In this document: positions 44,289 to 53,814 of the stretch, one piece after another | Layout of the letters: each line of letters starts with the position of its first letter | Numbering within the stretch: position 1 is the stretch's first letter | NCBI RefSeq assembly: GCF_008704495.1 | Contig: NZ_CP023699.1 | Location: 7,998,001 to 8,062,000 of the forward strand | Reading direction: 5' to 3' | Length of the DNA: 64,000 nucleotides | Origin: Streptomyces kanamyceticus | GTDB taxonomy: Bacteria; Actinomycetota; Actinomycetes; Streptomycetales; Streptomycetaceae | Notes under the pieces: generated by a model | Database searches by the model: none | What the model saw: the letters and a program-made list of their open reading frames with translations, nothing else | Told to the model about the DNA's origin: nothing | Position numbers and translations under genes: made by a program

Positions 44289-46161
44289 CGGGGGCGACCT
44301 CGCCGTCGCCGAAGACGAGGAAGCGCAGCAGATGGCTGAGCGGGTTGCCCTCGGTCCAGTTGAAGTAGGCGTGCGGGACCTGGCCGGTGCGGTCGCGGAT
44401 CTCGATCAGGACCGCCGCGATGGTGTTGGGCACCCCGGGCCCCGTCACCCGCAGCCTGCGCGAAGCGTGCTTCTCGTCGCCGCACACCGTCAGCGAGGTG
44501 GTGAAGTCGGAGGAGTTGTGGACCAGGACCTCCAGGAAGAGCACGGGCTTGCCGCCCGGGATGTGGGTCTGCTCGCGCTGGCTGTACTCCTTGGCGCGGT
44601 ACTCGGCGGTGCTGTGCTCCTGCGGTTCGTTGGCGATGATCCGCACGGGGCCCGACGCGGCGACCTCGTCGATGAGCCGCGCCGCCGTCTCGTCGAACAC
44701 CACGCCCGTCGCCCGCAGTTCGAAGGCCCGGTGCACCCGCGAGGCGAAGGACGTCAGGACGATCCCGAGGATGAAGAGCGCCGCGATCTTGATGCCGTCG
44801 GGCCGCTCGACGACATTGGTGACCAGGGTGTACGCGAACACGGCGGTGATCAGGCCGAAGCCGAGGGTGGCCGCCCGGTGCCCCCGGTGGCGCACGGCGA
44901 CCGTCGAGGCGAAGGCGGCGGACAGCATCAGGACGAGGACGCCGGTGGCGTACGCGCCGCTCTGCGCGTCGACGTCGGCGTTGAACCAGAGCGTGATGCC
45001 CACCGCGATCGCCATGAAGACGAGGACCAGCGGCCGCACCGCCCGCGTCCACTCGGGCGCCATGCCGTAGCGCGGCAGGTAGCGCGGCACGATGTTGAGC
45101 AGCCCGGCGAGCGCGGAGGCCCCGGCGAACCACAGGATGGCGATCGTCGAGACGTCGTAGAGCGTGCCGAACACCTCGCCCAGGTGTTCGTGCGCCAGAT
45201 AGGCGAGGGCCCGCCCGTTGGCCGGGCCGCCCTTCTCGAAGTCGTCCTGCGGGATCAGGATCGTCGTCGCCAGGCTGGAGAGCAGCAGGAAGCAGCTCAT
45301 CAGGAGCGCCGCCGTGGTCAGCAGCTTGCGGGTGTCCCTGATCCGGCCCGCCGGTTTCTCGTAGGTGTCCGTGTCGTCGCCCCGGACCTGCGGCATCACC
45401 GCCACCCCGGTCTCGAACCCGGACATGCCGAGCGCCAGCTTCGGGAAGACGAGCACCGCGACGCCGACCATGACGAACGGCGAGGAGTGCTCGGCCGTCA
45501 TCGCGCTCCACCAGTCGCCGACGCGCACCGGCTCGCTGAGCACCAGCCACACCGAGGTGGCGAGCACGATGAGGTTGAGCAGGAGGAAGACGCCGACCAG
45601 GGCGACGGCGACGCCGATCGCCTCGCGGAACCCCTTGAGGAAGACCGCGCCGAGCGCCGCGATCAGGACGAGGGTGATCAGGACGTTCTCGCCGTCCAGC
45701 CAGTGCGGGGCGAAGGGGTTCTCCACGACGTGCGCGGAGGCGTCGGCGGCGGACAGCGTGATGGTGATGATGAAGTCCGTGGCGGCGAACCCGAGCAGGA
45801 CGAGGACGAACATCTTCCCCGACCACCAGGGGAGCAGCCGCTCCAGCATGTGGATCGAGCCCTCGCCGTGCGGCGACTCCTTGGCCACCCTGCGGTAGAC
45901 CGGCAGCGCGCCGAGCAGCGTCAGGGCGATCAGGACCAGGGTGGCGAGCGGCGAGAGCAGTCCGGCGGCGAGGGCCGCGATGCCCGGCTGGTAGCCGAGC
46001 GTGGAGAAGTAGTCCACGCCGGTCAGACACATCACGCGCCACCACTTGTGGCCCTGGTGCTCGGCGGGCGGGGTGCCGTGCGGGCCCTGGTGCCGGGCGG
46101 ACAGCTCGGTCAGACCTTCGAGGAGCCAGGCGCGCAGAGGGTGCGGGGACTTCGCGGTCAT
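44221..46161 (-). CDS. KUP-like APC-superfamily permease, probable K+ transporter (646 aa)
   Basis: About 12 TM helices to roughly residue 500, then a long cytosolic domain. KUP-like stretches are [59 protein letters not shown] and [20 protein letters not shown]. The tail includes [19 protein letters not shown] and a [15 protein letters not shown] segment. Many pipelines would call it an amino acid transporter, but its place among kdp and kimA-like genes and the shared box favour K+ uptake. ATG 46161, just 20 bp from box 3. Convergent overlap with the second kdpD. Substrate call moderate. Confidence 0.78.
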   Translation of the reverse strand: MTAKSPHPLRAWLLEGLTELSARHQGPHGTPPAEHQGHKWWRVMCLTGVDYFSTLGYQPGIAALAAGLLSPLATLVLIALTLLGALPVYRRVAKESPHGEGSIHMLERLLPWWSGKMFVLVLLGFAATDFIITITLSAADASAHVVENPFAPHWLDGENVLITLVLIAALGAVFLKGFREAIGVAVALVGVFLLLNLIVLATSVWLVLSEPVRVGDWWSAMTAEHSSPFVMVGVAVLVFPKLALGMSGFETGVAVMPQVRGDDTDTYEKPAGRIRDTRKLLTTAALLMSCFLLLSSLATTILIPQDDFEKGGPANGRALAYLAHEHLGEVFGTLYDVSTIAILWFAGASALAGLLNIVPRYLPRYGMAPEWTRAVRPLVLVFMAIAVGITLWFNADVDAQSGAYATGVLVLMLSAAFASTVAVRHRGHRAATLGFGLITAVFAYTLVTNVVERPDGIKIAALFILGIVLTSFASRVHRAFELRATGVVFDETAARLIDEVAASGPVRIIANEPQEHSTAEYRAKEYSQREQTHIPGGKPVLFLEVLVHNSSDFTTSLTVCGDEKHASRRLRVTGPGVPNTIAAVLIEIRDRTGQVPHAYFNWTEGNPLSHLLRFLVFGDGEVAPVTREVLRRAEPDPERRPRVHVG

Positions 46162-46181
46162 GCGCACATCGTCGCGCGGGG

Positions 46182-46232
46182 GCGTCAAGAGTGCGTGAAG
46201 ACCGGGCCGTTCCGCGCGAAGAACGCGCAAGG
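46182..46232. promoter_or_regulatory. Putative KdpE-type direct-repeat box 3
   Basis: Units GCGTCAAG (46182), GCGTGAAG (46193), GCGCGAAG (46214) and GCGCAAGG (46225), with 11, 21 and 11-bp steps. It lies between the divergent KUP-like and KimA-like genes: 21 bp from the former's start, 125 bp from the latter's. A palindrome AAAGCGCTTT follows at 46233-46242. Confidence 0.6.
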
Positions 46233-46356
46233 AAAGCGCTTTTGCGCGCGGAACCGGACAGAACCTGGGCGCACCTGCCCACGGCCGGACTCGTACGCGC
46301 CGCAGCGCGGGGTCCATCCGCCCCCGAGCCCCCGGGGCCCCAGAAGGAGTACGCGC

Positions 46357-48198
46357 ATGTCCGTCCTGACCAGCAAGCCGGGGACCACCCCCCTCGACGA
46401 GGAACCGCCCGATACCGGTGAGAAGCACCGGCTCACCGCCGTCACCGGGCTCGCGGCCCTGTCCCTCGACGCGATGGCGTCCGTCGCGTACGGCCCCGAG
46501 GCGATCGTGCTCGTGCTGGCCGCCGCGGGCGGCTACGGCCTCGGCTTCACCCTCCCGGTCACCCTCGCGATCGCCGCCCTGCTCGCGGTCCTCGTCGCCT
46601 CCTACCGCCAGGTGATCGCCGCCTTCCCCGACGGCGGCGGCTCCTACGCCGTGGCCAAGACGCACCTCGGCCGCCGCACCAGCCTGGTCGCCGCCGCCTC
46701 GCTCGTCCTCGACTACGTCCTGAACGTCGCGGTCGCCGTCACCGCCGGTGTCGCCGCCCTGACCTCGGCCTTCCCCGAGCTGTACGGCGATCGCCTGTGG
46801 CTCTGCCTGGCCGTGCTCGTCCTGATCACCGGCATCAATCTGCGCGGCATCGTCGACTCCGCACGGGCCTTCATCGCCCCGACCGCGGTCTTCGTCCTCT
46901 CGATGCTCACCCTGATAGCCGTCGGCCTCTTCCGCTCGTCCCCGGTCAGCACCGAGGCCGCGCGGGGCCATGCCTCGGTCGTCGCCGACAACGCCACCAC
47001 CGTCGGCGCGCTGCTGCTGCTCAAGGCGTTCGCCTCCGGCTGCTCCGCGCTGACCGGCGTCGAGGCCATCGCCAACGCCGTGCCGTCCTTCCGCGCCCCG
47101 CGCGCCAAGCGCGCCCAGCACGCGGAGATCGCCCTCGGTGCCGTACTCGGCGTCATGCTGATCGGCCTCGCCGTGCTGATCTCCCGCTTCCACCTGCAGC
47201 CCGTCGAGGGCGTCACCGTGCTCGCCCAGCTCGCGGACGCCTCCCTCGGCCACAACTGGGCCTTCTACGTCATCCAGTTCGCGACGATGATCCTGCTCGC
47301 CCTCTCCGCGAACACCTCCTTCGGCGGCCTGCCCGTCCTCCTGAAGCTGCTCGCCCGCGACAACTTCCTGCCGCACGTCTTCGCCCTCAAGGCCGACCGC
47401 CAGGTCCACCGGCACGGCGTCCTGACCCTCGCCGCGATCTCCGCCGCCCTGCTCGTCTTCTCCGGCGGCGACACCAACACCCTCGTGCCGCTCTTCGCCA
47501 TCGGCGTCTTCGTCGGCTTCACCATCGCGCAGACCGGCATGGTCCTGCACTGGCACCGCGAGCGCGGCCCGAAGTGGCTCGGCAAGGCCCTCCTGAACGG
47601 CCTGGGAGCGGTCCTCACCGGCGTCAGCGCGGTCGTCGTCACCGCCACCAAGTTCCACGACGGCGCCTGGCTGATCGTGGTCGCCCTGCCCCTCCTGGTC
47701 GCCGCCTTCGAGACCGTCCACCGGGCCTACGCCCGCATCGGCGAGCGGCTGGGCCTTGGCCGGGTACCGGAGTGCCCGCACCGCGACCGCTCCCTCGTGA
47801 TCGTCCCCGTCTCCTCCCTGTCCCGCCTGACCAGCGAGGCCCTGACCGCCGCCGTCTCGCTCGGCGACGAGGTCCGCGCGGTGACCGTCTGCCACACCGA
47901 CCCGGAGGACCGGGCGCAGGTCGAGGCCCTGGAGCGGGACTGGGCGCTGTGGGGCCCGGGTGTGGACCTGGTCCGCGTTCCCGCCGAGCGCCGCACCATC
48001 GGCAGGCCCATCGCCGCGTACGTACGGGAGATCGAGGCGGCCCGGCCCGGCACCCGCGTCACCGTGCTGATCCCCGAGGTCGAGCCGGCCCGCGCCTGGC
48101 AGCGGATCCTGCAGAACCAGCGCGGCGCGGTGGTCGCCCACGCGGTCCGCAGGGACACCGACGCGGCCATCTGCAGGCTGCGTTTCCGGCTCTCCTGA
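46357..48198 (+). CDS. KimA-like K+ transporter, APC superfamily (613 aa)
   Basis: N-terminal [20 protein letters not shown], then [20 protein letters not shown] and [20 protein letters not shown] match the KimA/YdaO family of high-affinity K+ symporters. Helices continue to about 455, followed by a roughly 140-residue cytosolic USP-like domain ([26 protein letters not shown]-free, ending RLRFRLS). KimA proteins import K+ with protons and are inhibited by c-di-AMP. ATG 46357 with AGAAGGAG 7-8 nt upstream. No ydaO-type riboswitch is visible upstream; box 3 is. Paired back to back with a KUP-like permease. Confidence 0.85.
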   Translation: MSVLTSKPGTTPLDEEPPDTGEKHRLTAVTGLAALSLDAMASVAYGPEAIVLVLAAAGGYGLGFTLPVTLAIAALLAVLVASYRQVIAAFPDGGGSYAVAKTHLGRRTSLVAAASLVLDYVLNVAVAVTAGVAALTSAFPELYGDRLWLCLAVLVLITGINLRGIVDSARAFIAPTAVFVLSMLTLIAVGLFRSSPVSTEAARGHASVVADNATTVGALLLLKAFASGCSALTGVEAIANAVPSFRAPRAKRAQHAEIALGAVLGVMLIGLAVLISRFHLQPVEGVTVLAQLADASLGHNWAFYVIQFATMILLALSANTSFGGLPVLLKLLARDNFLPHVFALKADRQVHRHGVLTLAAISAALLVFSGGDTNTLVPLFAIGVFVGFTIAQTGMVLHWHRERGPKWLGKALLNGLGAVLTGVSAVVVTATKFHDGAWLIVVALPLLVAAFETVHRAYARIGERLGLGRVPECPHRDRSLVIVPVSSLSRLTSEALTAAVSLGDEVRAVTVCHTDPEDRAQVEALERDWALWGPGVDLVRVPAERRTIGRPIAAYVREIEAARPGTRVTVLIPEVEPARAWQRILQNQRGAVVAHAVRRDTDAAICRLRFRLS

Positions 48199-48216
48199 CA
48201 GGGGCGCCGCCAGCGG

Positions 48217-48267
48217 TCGTAAGAGAGCCGTCAAGAGGCCTCTTGACGGCGTATGGACGGCGTCAAC
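48217..48267 (+). promoter_or_regulatory. Putative KdpE-type direct-repeat box 4, upstream of kdpFABCED
   Basis: Units TCGTAAGA (48217), CCGTCAAG (48228), GCGTATGG (48249) and GCGTCAAC (48260), with the same 11, 21 and 11-bp steps. A 24-bp perfect palindrome (48227-48250, half-site GCCGTCAAGAGG) is superimposed and starts 28 bp after the kimA-like stop, so it may double as that gene's terminator. The box ends 87 bp before the first small ORF. Confidence 0.68.
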
Positions 48268-48354
48268 GGCGGCGGGATCCGGCCGAAACAGCGGTTTCCT
48301 CTAATCGTCAGACCAAGTAGTTCATCCATCCACTTCCTTCCTCAGGAGCTCACG

Positions 48355-48438
48355 ATGGCCGACGTGGCCTTCGTCGTCACCACGATCGCGGTTTTCGCGC
48401 TGGTGGCACTCGTCGCCAAGGGGGTGACCAAGCTGTGA
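48355..48438 (+). CDS. 27-residue membrane peptide upstream of KdpF
   Basis: [27 protein letters not shown], written in two parts: [20 protein letters not shown] and AKGVTKL. One hydrophobic helix with a basic C terminus. CAGGAG lies 7 nt before the ATG. Its TGA overlaps the GTG of kdpF (GTGA), so the two are coupled. It resembles KdpF in size and topology, hinting at a second small subunit. Below normal annotation length, but the ribosome site and coupling support it. Confidence 0.65.
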   Translation: MADVAFVVTTIAVFALVALVAKGVTKL

Positions 48439-48524
48439 CTGCCGAGAACATCGTCGGCCTGATCGTGGCCGTCGCCCTGCTGGGTTATCTCGTCCTCGCC
48501 CTCGTCTTCCCGGAGAGGTTCTGA
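48435..48524 (+). CDS. kdpF: KdpF, small subunit of K+-transporting ATPase (29 aa)
   Basis: Encodes [20 protein letters not shown] then LALVFPERF. The single helix with the [12 protein letters not shown] ending is the actinobacterial KdpF signature. It stabilises the KdpFABC complex in the membrane. GTG start overlaps the preceding peptide's stop; kdpA begins 8 bp after its stop. Confidence 0.88.
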   Translation: MTAENIVGLIVAVALLGYLVLALVFPERF

Positions 48525-48532
48525 GCACAGAT

Positions 48533-50197
48533 ATGAGCCCCGTTCTTGCTGGTGTGCTCCAGCTGCTGGCGCTGATAGCGGCGCTGGCCCTCGCATACCG
48601 CCCGCTCGGCGACTACATGGCCCACGTCTACTCCTCGAAGAAGCACCTTCGCGCGGAGAAGTGGATCTACAAGGCCATCGGCGCCAACCCCGACACCGAG
48701 ATGCGCTGGCCCGCGTACCTGCGCGGCGTCCTCGCCTTCTCGGCGGTCGGCGTCCTCTTCCTCTACCTGATGCAGCGGCTCCAGGGCTCGCTGCCCGGAT
48801 CGCTCGGCTTCAAGTCGATCGACCCGGACCAGGCGTTCAACACCGCCGCGTCGTTCGTCGCCAACACCAACTGGCAGTCGTACTCCGGCGAACAGGCCAT
48901 GGGCCACGTCGTGCAGACCGGCGGCCTCGCCGTACAGAACTTCGTCTCGGCGGCCGTGGGGATCGCCGTGGCGGTGGCCCTCGTGCGCGGCTTCGCCCGC
49001 TCCCGCACCGGTGAGCTCGGCAACTTCTGGTCCGACCTGGTGCGCGGCACCGTCCGCATCCTGATCCCGATCTCCGTGATCGGCGCGCTGGTCCTGGTCG
49101 CCTGCGGCGCCATCCAGAACTTCTCCGGCATCCACGAGGTCGGCCAGTTCATGGGCGGCAAGCAGGAGTGGAACGGCGGCGCGGTCGCCTCCCAGGAGGT
49201 CATCAAGGAGCTGGGCACCAACGGAGGCGGCTACTTCAACGCCAACTCCGCCCACCCCTTCGAGAACCCCAACGGACTCTCGAACCTCTTCGAGGTCTTC
49301 CTGATCCTCGTCATCCCGTTCGCGCTGACCCGCACCTTCGGCAAGATGGTCGGTTCGGTCCGGCAGGGCTACGCGATCCTCGCCACGATGGCGACGATCT
49401 GGATCGGCTTCACGGCGCTGATGATGTGGACCGAGTTCCACCACGGCGGCCCGGCCTTCGACCTCGCGGGCGGGGCGATGGAGGGCAAGGAGACCCGGTT
49501 CGGCATCGGCGGCTCGGCGATCTTCTCGGTCGCCACCACGCTGACCTCCACGGGCGCGGTCAACTCCTTCCACTCCTCCAACACCGGCTTCGGCGGCGGC
49601 ATCGACATGCTGGGCATGCAGCTCGGCGAGATCGCCCCCGGCGGCACCGGGTCCGGCCTCTACGGCATGCTGATCATGGCGATCATCGCGGTGTTCATCG
49701 CGGGCCTGATGGTCGGCCGTACGCCGGAGTACCTGGGCAAGAAGATCGGCACCCGCGAGATCAAGTTCGCGGCCTGCTACATCCTCATCACCCCGGCCCT
49801 CGTCCTCGGCTTCACGGCCGTGTCGATGGCACTGCCCACGCCCAAGGACTCGATGCTCAACAGCGGGGCGCACGGCTTCTCCGAGATCCTGTACGCCTTC
49901 ACGTCCGGCGCCAACAACAACGGCTCGGCGTTCGGCGGTCTGAGCGCGGACACCAACTGGTTCAACACCACGATCGGCCTCGCGATGCTGCTCGGCCGCT
50001 TCCTGCCCATGGTGTTCGTCCTCGCGCTCGCCGGATCGCTCGCCGAGCAGAAGCCGATCCCGGCCACCGCGGGCACCCTGCGCACCGAAAAGCCGCTCTT
50101 CACCGGATTGCTGGTCGGCACCATCATGATCATTACCGGTCTCACCTACTTCCCCGCCCTCGCGCTGGGACCGCTTGCCGAGGGGCTGGCGTCATGA
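48533..50197 (+). CDS. kdpA: KdpA, K+-binding/translocating subunit (554 aa)
   Basis: Four-fold M1-P-M2 architecture of the SKT superfamily. Selectivity-filter-like segments are visible: [47 protein letters not shown] and [14 protein letters not shown]. The first region [15 protein letters not shown] is conserved in KdpA. It takes K+ from outside at high affinity, driven by KdpB. ATG 48533. The TGA overlaps the kdpB ATG (ATGA). Confidence 0.96.
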   Translation: MSPVLAGVLQLLALIAALALAYRPLGDYMAHVYSSKKHLRAEKWIYKAIGANPDTEMRWPAYLRGVLAFSAVGVLFLYLMQRLQGSLPGSLGFKSIDPDQAFNTAASFVANTNWQSYSGEQAMGHVVQTGGLAVQNFVSAAVGIAVAVALVRGFARSRTGELGNFWSDLVRGTVRILIPISVIGALVLVACGAIQNFSGIHEVGQFMGGKQEWNGGAVASQEVIKELGTNGGGYFNANSAHPFENPNGLSNLFEVFLILVIPFALTRTFGKMVGSVRQGYAILATMATIWIGFTALMMWTEFHHGGPAFDLAGGAMEGKETRFGIGGSAIFSVATTLTSTGAVNSFHSSNTGFGGGIDMLGMQLGEIAPGGTGSGLYGMLIMAIIAVFIAGLMVGRTPEYLGKKIGTREIKFAACYILITPALVLGFTAVSMALPTPKDSMLNSGAHGFSEILYAFTSGANNNGSAFGGLSADTNWFNTTIGLAMLLGRFLPMVFVLALAGSLAEQKPIPATAGTLRTEKPLFTGLLVGTIMIITGLTYFPALALGPLAEGLAS

Positions 50198-52335
50198 GCA
50201 CACCCATAAAGAAGCAAGAAGAGCGGGCAGCCGCTCCGGCCGCCGCCCTCGCCCCGCACACGGACGTGCCCAGCGGCAACAAGTCCGCCGACGACGGCAA
50301 GGTGGGCGCGGGCCTCTTCGACCCCGCCCAACTCCTCAAGTCCCTGCCGGACGCGGTCCGCAAGCTGCACCCGCGGGTCATGGTCAAGTCCCCGGTCATG
50401 TTCGTGGTCCTGGTCGGCTCGGTGGTCACCACCGTGCTCGCCGTGAAGGACCCGACCGACTGGTTCGGCTGGGCGATCACCGCCTGGCTCTGGCTGACCA
50501 CGATCTTCGCCAACCTCGCGGAGGCGGTCGCCGAGGGCCGCGGCAAGGCGCAGGCCGACACCCTGCGCAAGGCCAAGACCGACACCGTCGCGCGCCGCCT
50601 GACCGGCGGCTCCGAGGAGTCGGTGCCCGGCACCGAGCTGCGCATCGGCGACCTGGTCGTCTGCGAGGCGGGCGACATCATCCCCGGCGACGGTGACGTC
50701 GTCGAGGGCGTGGCCTCCGTCGACGAGTCCGCGATCACCGGCGAATCGGCCCCCGTCATCCGGGAGTCGGGCGGCGACCGCTCGGCCGTCACGGGCGGTA
50801 CGAAGGTCCTCTCCGACCGCATCGTCATCAAGATCACGACGAAGCCCGGCGAGACGTTCATCGACCGCATGATCAACCTGGTCGAGGGCGCCGCCCGGCA
50901 GAAGACGCCCAACGAGATCGCGCTGAACATCCTCCTCGCGTCCCTCACCATCGTCTTCCTGCTCGCCGTCGTCACCCTCAAGCCCTTCGCCATCTACGCG
51001 GGCGCCGACGACCAGACCTCGATGATCGTCCTGACGGCGCTGCTCGTCTGCCTCATCCCGACGACCATCGGCGCCCTGCTCTCCGCCATCGGCATCGCGG
51101 GCATGGACCGCCTGGTCCAGCGCAACGTCCTCGCCATGTCGGGCCGGGCCGTCGAAGCGGCGGGCGACGTGTCGACCCTGCTCCTGGACAAGACCGGCAC
51201 CATCACCCTCGGCAACCGCCAGGCCGCCGAGTTCCTGCCGGTGCGCGGCACCACCGAGGCCGAGGTCGCCGACGCCGCCCAGCTCTCCTCGCTGGCCGAC
51301 GAGACCCCCGAGGGCCGCTCCATCGTCGTACTCGCCAAGGAGAAGTACGGCCTGCGCGAGCGCCACCAGGGCGAGCTGACCGGCGCCGAATGGGTGCCGT
51401 TCACCGCGCAGACCCGCATGTCGGGTGTGGACGTCGACGGACGCAAGGTGCGCAAGGGCGCGACCGGATCGGTCATCGCCTGGGTCAAGGAACGTGGTGG
51501 CGAGGTCGCCGAGGATGCGCAGGAACTCAACGACCGCATTTCACAGGCTGGTGGCACGCCGCTCCTTGTGGCTCTGGAAGACGCTGACGGTGCGCGCGTC
51601 CTCGGAGTGATCCACCTCAAGGACGTGGTCAAGGAGGGCATGCGCGAGCGGTTCGACGAACTGCGCCGCATGGGCATCAAGACCGTCATGATCACGGGTG
51701 ACAACCCGCTGACCGCCAAGGCGATCGCGGACGAGGCGGGCGTGGACGACTTCCTCGCCGAGGCCACGCCCGAGGACAAGATGGCGCTGATCAAGCGCGA
51801 GCAGGCGGGCGGCAAGCTCGTCGCCATGACCGGTGACGGCACCAACGACGCCCCGGCGCTCGCCCAGGCGGACGTCGGCGTGGCCATGAACACCGGTACC
51901 TCGGCCGCCAAGGAGGCCGGGAACATGGTGGACCTGGACTCCAACCCGACCAAGCTCATCGAGATCGTCGAGATCGGCAAGCAACTCCTCATCACCCGGG
52001 GCGCGCTCACGACCTTCTCGATCGCCAACGACGTCGCGAAGTACTTCGCGATCATCCCCGCCATGTTCGCGGTCGCCTATCCCTCGCTCGACAAGCTCAA
52101 CATCATGAACTTGTCGTCGCCCGAGTCGGCGATCCTCTCCGCGGTCATCTTCAACGCGCTGATCATCATCGCGCTCGTGCCGCTCGCGCTGAAGGGCGTG
52201 CGCTACCGGCCGATGAGCGCCGACAAGATGCTCCGGCGCAACCTCGGGATCTACGGCCTGGGCGGGCTCGTCGCCCCGTTCATCGGCATCAAGATCATCG
52301 ACGTACTCATCTCCCTCATCCCCGGGATCGGCTGA
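50194..52335 (+). CDS. kdpB: KdpB, catalytic ATPase subunit of the Kdp complex (713 aa)
   Basis: P-type ATPase with [20 protein letters not shown], phosphorylation site [10 protein letters not shown] (Asp332), [20 protein letters not shown] and seven helices. Transmembrane [20 protein letters not shown] includes residues coupled to KdpA. It hydrolyses ATP to drive K+ uptake. Overlaps kdpA by 4 bp; kdpC starts 5 bp later. A close paralogue stands alone at 38393-40555. Confidence 0.96.
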   Translation: MSTPIKKQEERAAAPAAALAPHTDVPSGNKSADDGKVGAGLFDPAQLLKSLPDAVRKLHPRVMVKSPVMFVVLVGSVVTTVLAVKDPTDWFGWAITAWLWLTTIFANLAEAVAEGRGKAQADTLRKAKTDTVARRLTGGSEESVPGTELRIGDLVVCEAGDIIPGDGDVVEGVASVDESAITGESAPVIRESGGDRSAVTGGTKVLSDRIVIKITTKPGETFIDRMINLVEGAARQKTPNEIALNILLASLTIVFLLAVVTLKPFAIYAGADDQTSMIVLTALLVCLIPTTIGALLSAIGIAGMDRLVQRNVLAMSGRAVEAAGDVSTLLLDKTGTITLGNRQAAEFLPVRGTTEAEVADAAQLSSLADETPEGRSIVVLAKEKYGLRERHQGELTGAEWVPFTAQTRMSGVDVDGRKVRKGATGSVIAWVKERGGEVAEDAQELNDRISQAGGTPLLVALEDADGARVLGVIHLKDVVKEGMRERFDELRRMGIKTVMITGDNPLTAKAIADEAGVDDFLAEATPEDKMALIKREQAGGKLVAMTGDGTNDAPALAQADVGVAMNTGTSAAKEAGNMVDLDSNPTKLIEIVEIGKQLLITRGALTTFSIANDVAKYFAIIPAMFAVAYPSLDKLNIMNLSSPESAILSAVIFNALIIIALVPLALKGVRYRPMSADKMLRRNLGIYGLGGLVAPFIGIKIIDVLISLIPGIG

Positions 52336-52340
52336 TCGCC

Positions 52341-53018
52341 ATGAACAACTCCGTAGGAAACACAGCCCGGTTGATAGGAGCAGGCCTTCGCGCCCTGCTC
52401 GTCCTGACCGTGATCTGCGGCGTCATCTACCCGCTCGCGGTGACCGGCGTCGCCCAGGCCCTGTTCCCCGGCAAGGCGAACGGCTCCGAGGTGAGCGCGG
52501 ACGGCAAGGTCGTCGGCTCCGAACTCATCGGCCAGCGCTACGACCTGCCGCTCAAGAAGGGCCAGGAGACGCCCGAGCCCGACCTCAAGTGGTTCCAGCC
52601 GCGCCCCTCCAACGGCCTCGGCTCCAACCAGGCCAACGGCGTCAACACGCAGTACAACCTGCTCGTCTCCGGCGCCACCAACCTCGCCGGTGACAACAAG
52701 GACCTGATCCAGCAGGTGAAGGACGCCAAGGCGGCCGTCATCAAGGACAACTCCACCGCGGACCACAAGGTCAAGCCCTCCGACGTGCCCGCCGAAGCGG
52801 TCACCTCCTCGGGCTCCAGCCTTGACCCGCACATCTCCCCGCAGTACGCCGACCTCCAGGTGCACCGCATCGCGGCCAGGAACCACCTGGGCGTCGAGCA
52901 GGTCCAGAAGCTGGTCGACGGGCACACCGACGGACGGATCCTCGGCTTCGTGGGCGAGCCGCGCGTCAACGTCCTCCAGCTCAACATCGCCCTCAAGGAA
53001 CTGACCGAGAAGGGCTGA
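52341..53018 (+). CDS. kdpC: KdpC, periplasmic-side chaperone subunit (225 aa)
   Basis: One N-terminal helix (ALLVLTVICGVIYPLAVTGV) then an extracytoplasmic domain. Signatures are SELIGQRYDLP, WFQPRPSNGLGSNQANGV, AVTSSGSSLDPHISPQYADL and QVHRIAARNHLGVEQV. KdpC supports K+ binding and complex assembly. ATG 52341. The sequence is a little longer than the E. coli protein because of an extended VPAEAV-preceding loop. Confidence 0.94.
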   Translation: MNNSVGNTARLIGAGLRALLVLTVICGVIYPLAVTGVAQALFPGKANGSEVSADGKVVGSELIGQRYDLPLKKGQETPEPDLKWFQPRPSNGLGSNQANGVNTQYNLLVSGATNLAGDNKDLIQQVKDAKAAVIKDNSTADHKVKPSDVPAEAVTSSGSSLDPHISPQYADLQVHRIAARNHLGVEQVQKLVDGHTDGRILGFVGEPRVNVLQLNIALKELTEKG

Positions 53019-53104
53019 TGGGCTTAACCGTCACAGGCGGGAGCCGAGGGCCCTGGCACACGCCCGGGTCCCTCGGCTCCCGCCACGAGGAAGAAGGCAC
53101 TCCG

Positions 53105-53788
53105 ATGACCCGGGTCCTTGTGGTGGAGGACGACGCACAGCTCGTACGGGCTCTCGTGATCAACCTGGAGGCGCGCGCCTACGCCGTGGACGCGGCCCCC
53201 GACGGAGCCACCGCGCTCCGGCTCGCCGCCGCCGGGCAGCCCGACGTCATCGTCCTGGACCTGGGCCTGCCCGACATGGACGGCATCGACGTACTGAAGG
53301 CCCTGCGCGGCTGGACCCGCGTACCGGTCCTCGTGCTCACCGCGCGGCGCGCCTCCGACGAGAAGGTCGAGGCCCTCGACGCGGGAGCCGACGACTACAT
53401 CACCAAACCGTTCAGCATGGACGAACTCCTCGCCCGGCTGCGCGCCGCGGTCCGCCGCACCGAGTCCACCCCGGTCTCCCAGGAGAGCGTCGTGGTCACC
53501 ACCGACGACTTCTCCGTCGACCTGGTGGCCAAGCGGGTCACCCGGCGCGGCCGCGACATACGCCTGACCCCGACGGAGTGGCAGCTCCTCGAAATACTGA
53601 TCTGCAACCCGGGACGGCTCATCACCCAGCGCCAGCTCCTGCTCGACGTGTGGGGCCCCTCCCACGGCACCAAGACCAACTATCTCCGGGTCTACATGGC
53701 CCAGTTGAGACGCAAACTGGAAGCGGACCCCTCCCATCCCCGGTACCTCATCACGGAGCCGGGCATGGGATACCGCTTCGAGAGCTGA
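53105..53788 (+). CDS. kdpE: KdpE, OmpR/PhoB-family response regulator (227 aa)
   Basis: Receiver domain with phospho-Asp D52 (IVLDLGLPDMDGID) and Lys101 (DYITKPFSMDEL). The C-terminal winged helix (RRGRDIRLTPTEWQLLEILI, TNYLRVYMAQLRRKLEADPS) is of the OmpR/PhoB type, which usually binds tandem 11-bp-spaced direct repeats. ATG 53105 (MTRVLVVEDD); an upstream ATG at 53018 would add 29 residues. It lies downstream of kdpC and just before kdpD. Candidate ligand of the four direct-repeat boxes. Confidence 0.94.
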   Translation: MTRVLVVEDDAQLVRALVINLEARAYAVDAAPDGATALRLAAAGQPDVIVLDLGLPDMDGIDVLKALRGWTRVPVLVLTARRASDEKVEALDAGADDYITKPFSMDELLARLRAAVRRTESTPVSQESVVVTTDDFSVDLVAKRVTRRGRDIRLTPTEWQLLEILICNPGRLITQRQLLLDVWGPSHGTKTNYLRVYMAQLRRKLEADPSHPRYLITEPGMGYRFES

Positions 53789-53814
53789 CGACCGGCGGAC
53801 GGATTCCAGAACAC

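Noticed and set aside
46162..46356. c-di-AMP (ydaO) riboswitch before the KimA-like gene
   Set aside because: I could not recognise the conserved pseudo-symmetric helices. The visible elements are the direct-repeat box and a palindrome. A covariance search would settle it.
44221..48234. 1337-residue minus-strand frame fusing the KUP-like permease to an upstream region
   Set aside because: Bases beyond 46161 are antisense to the KimA-like gene and carry no membrane segments or motifs. The permease starts at ATG 46161.
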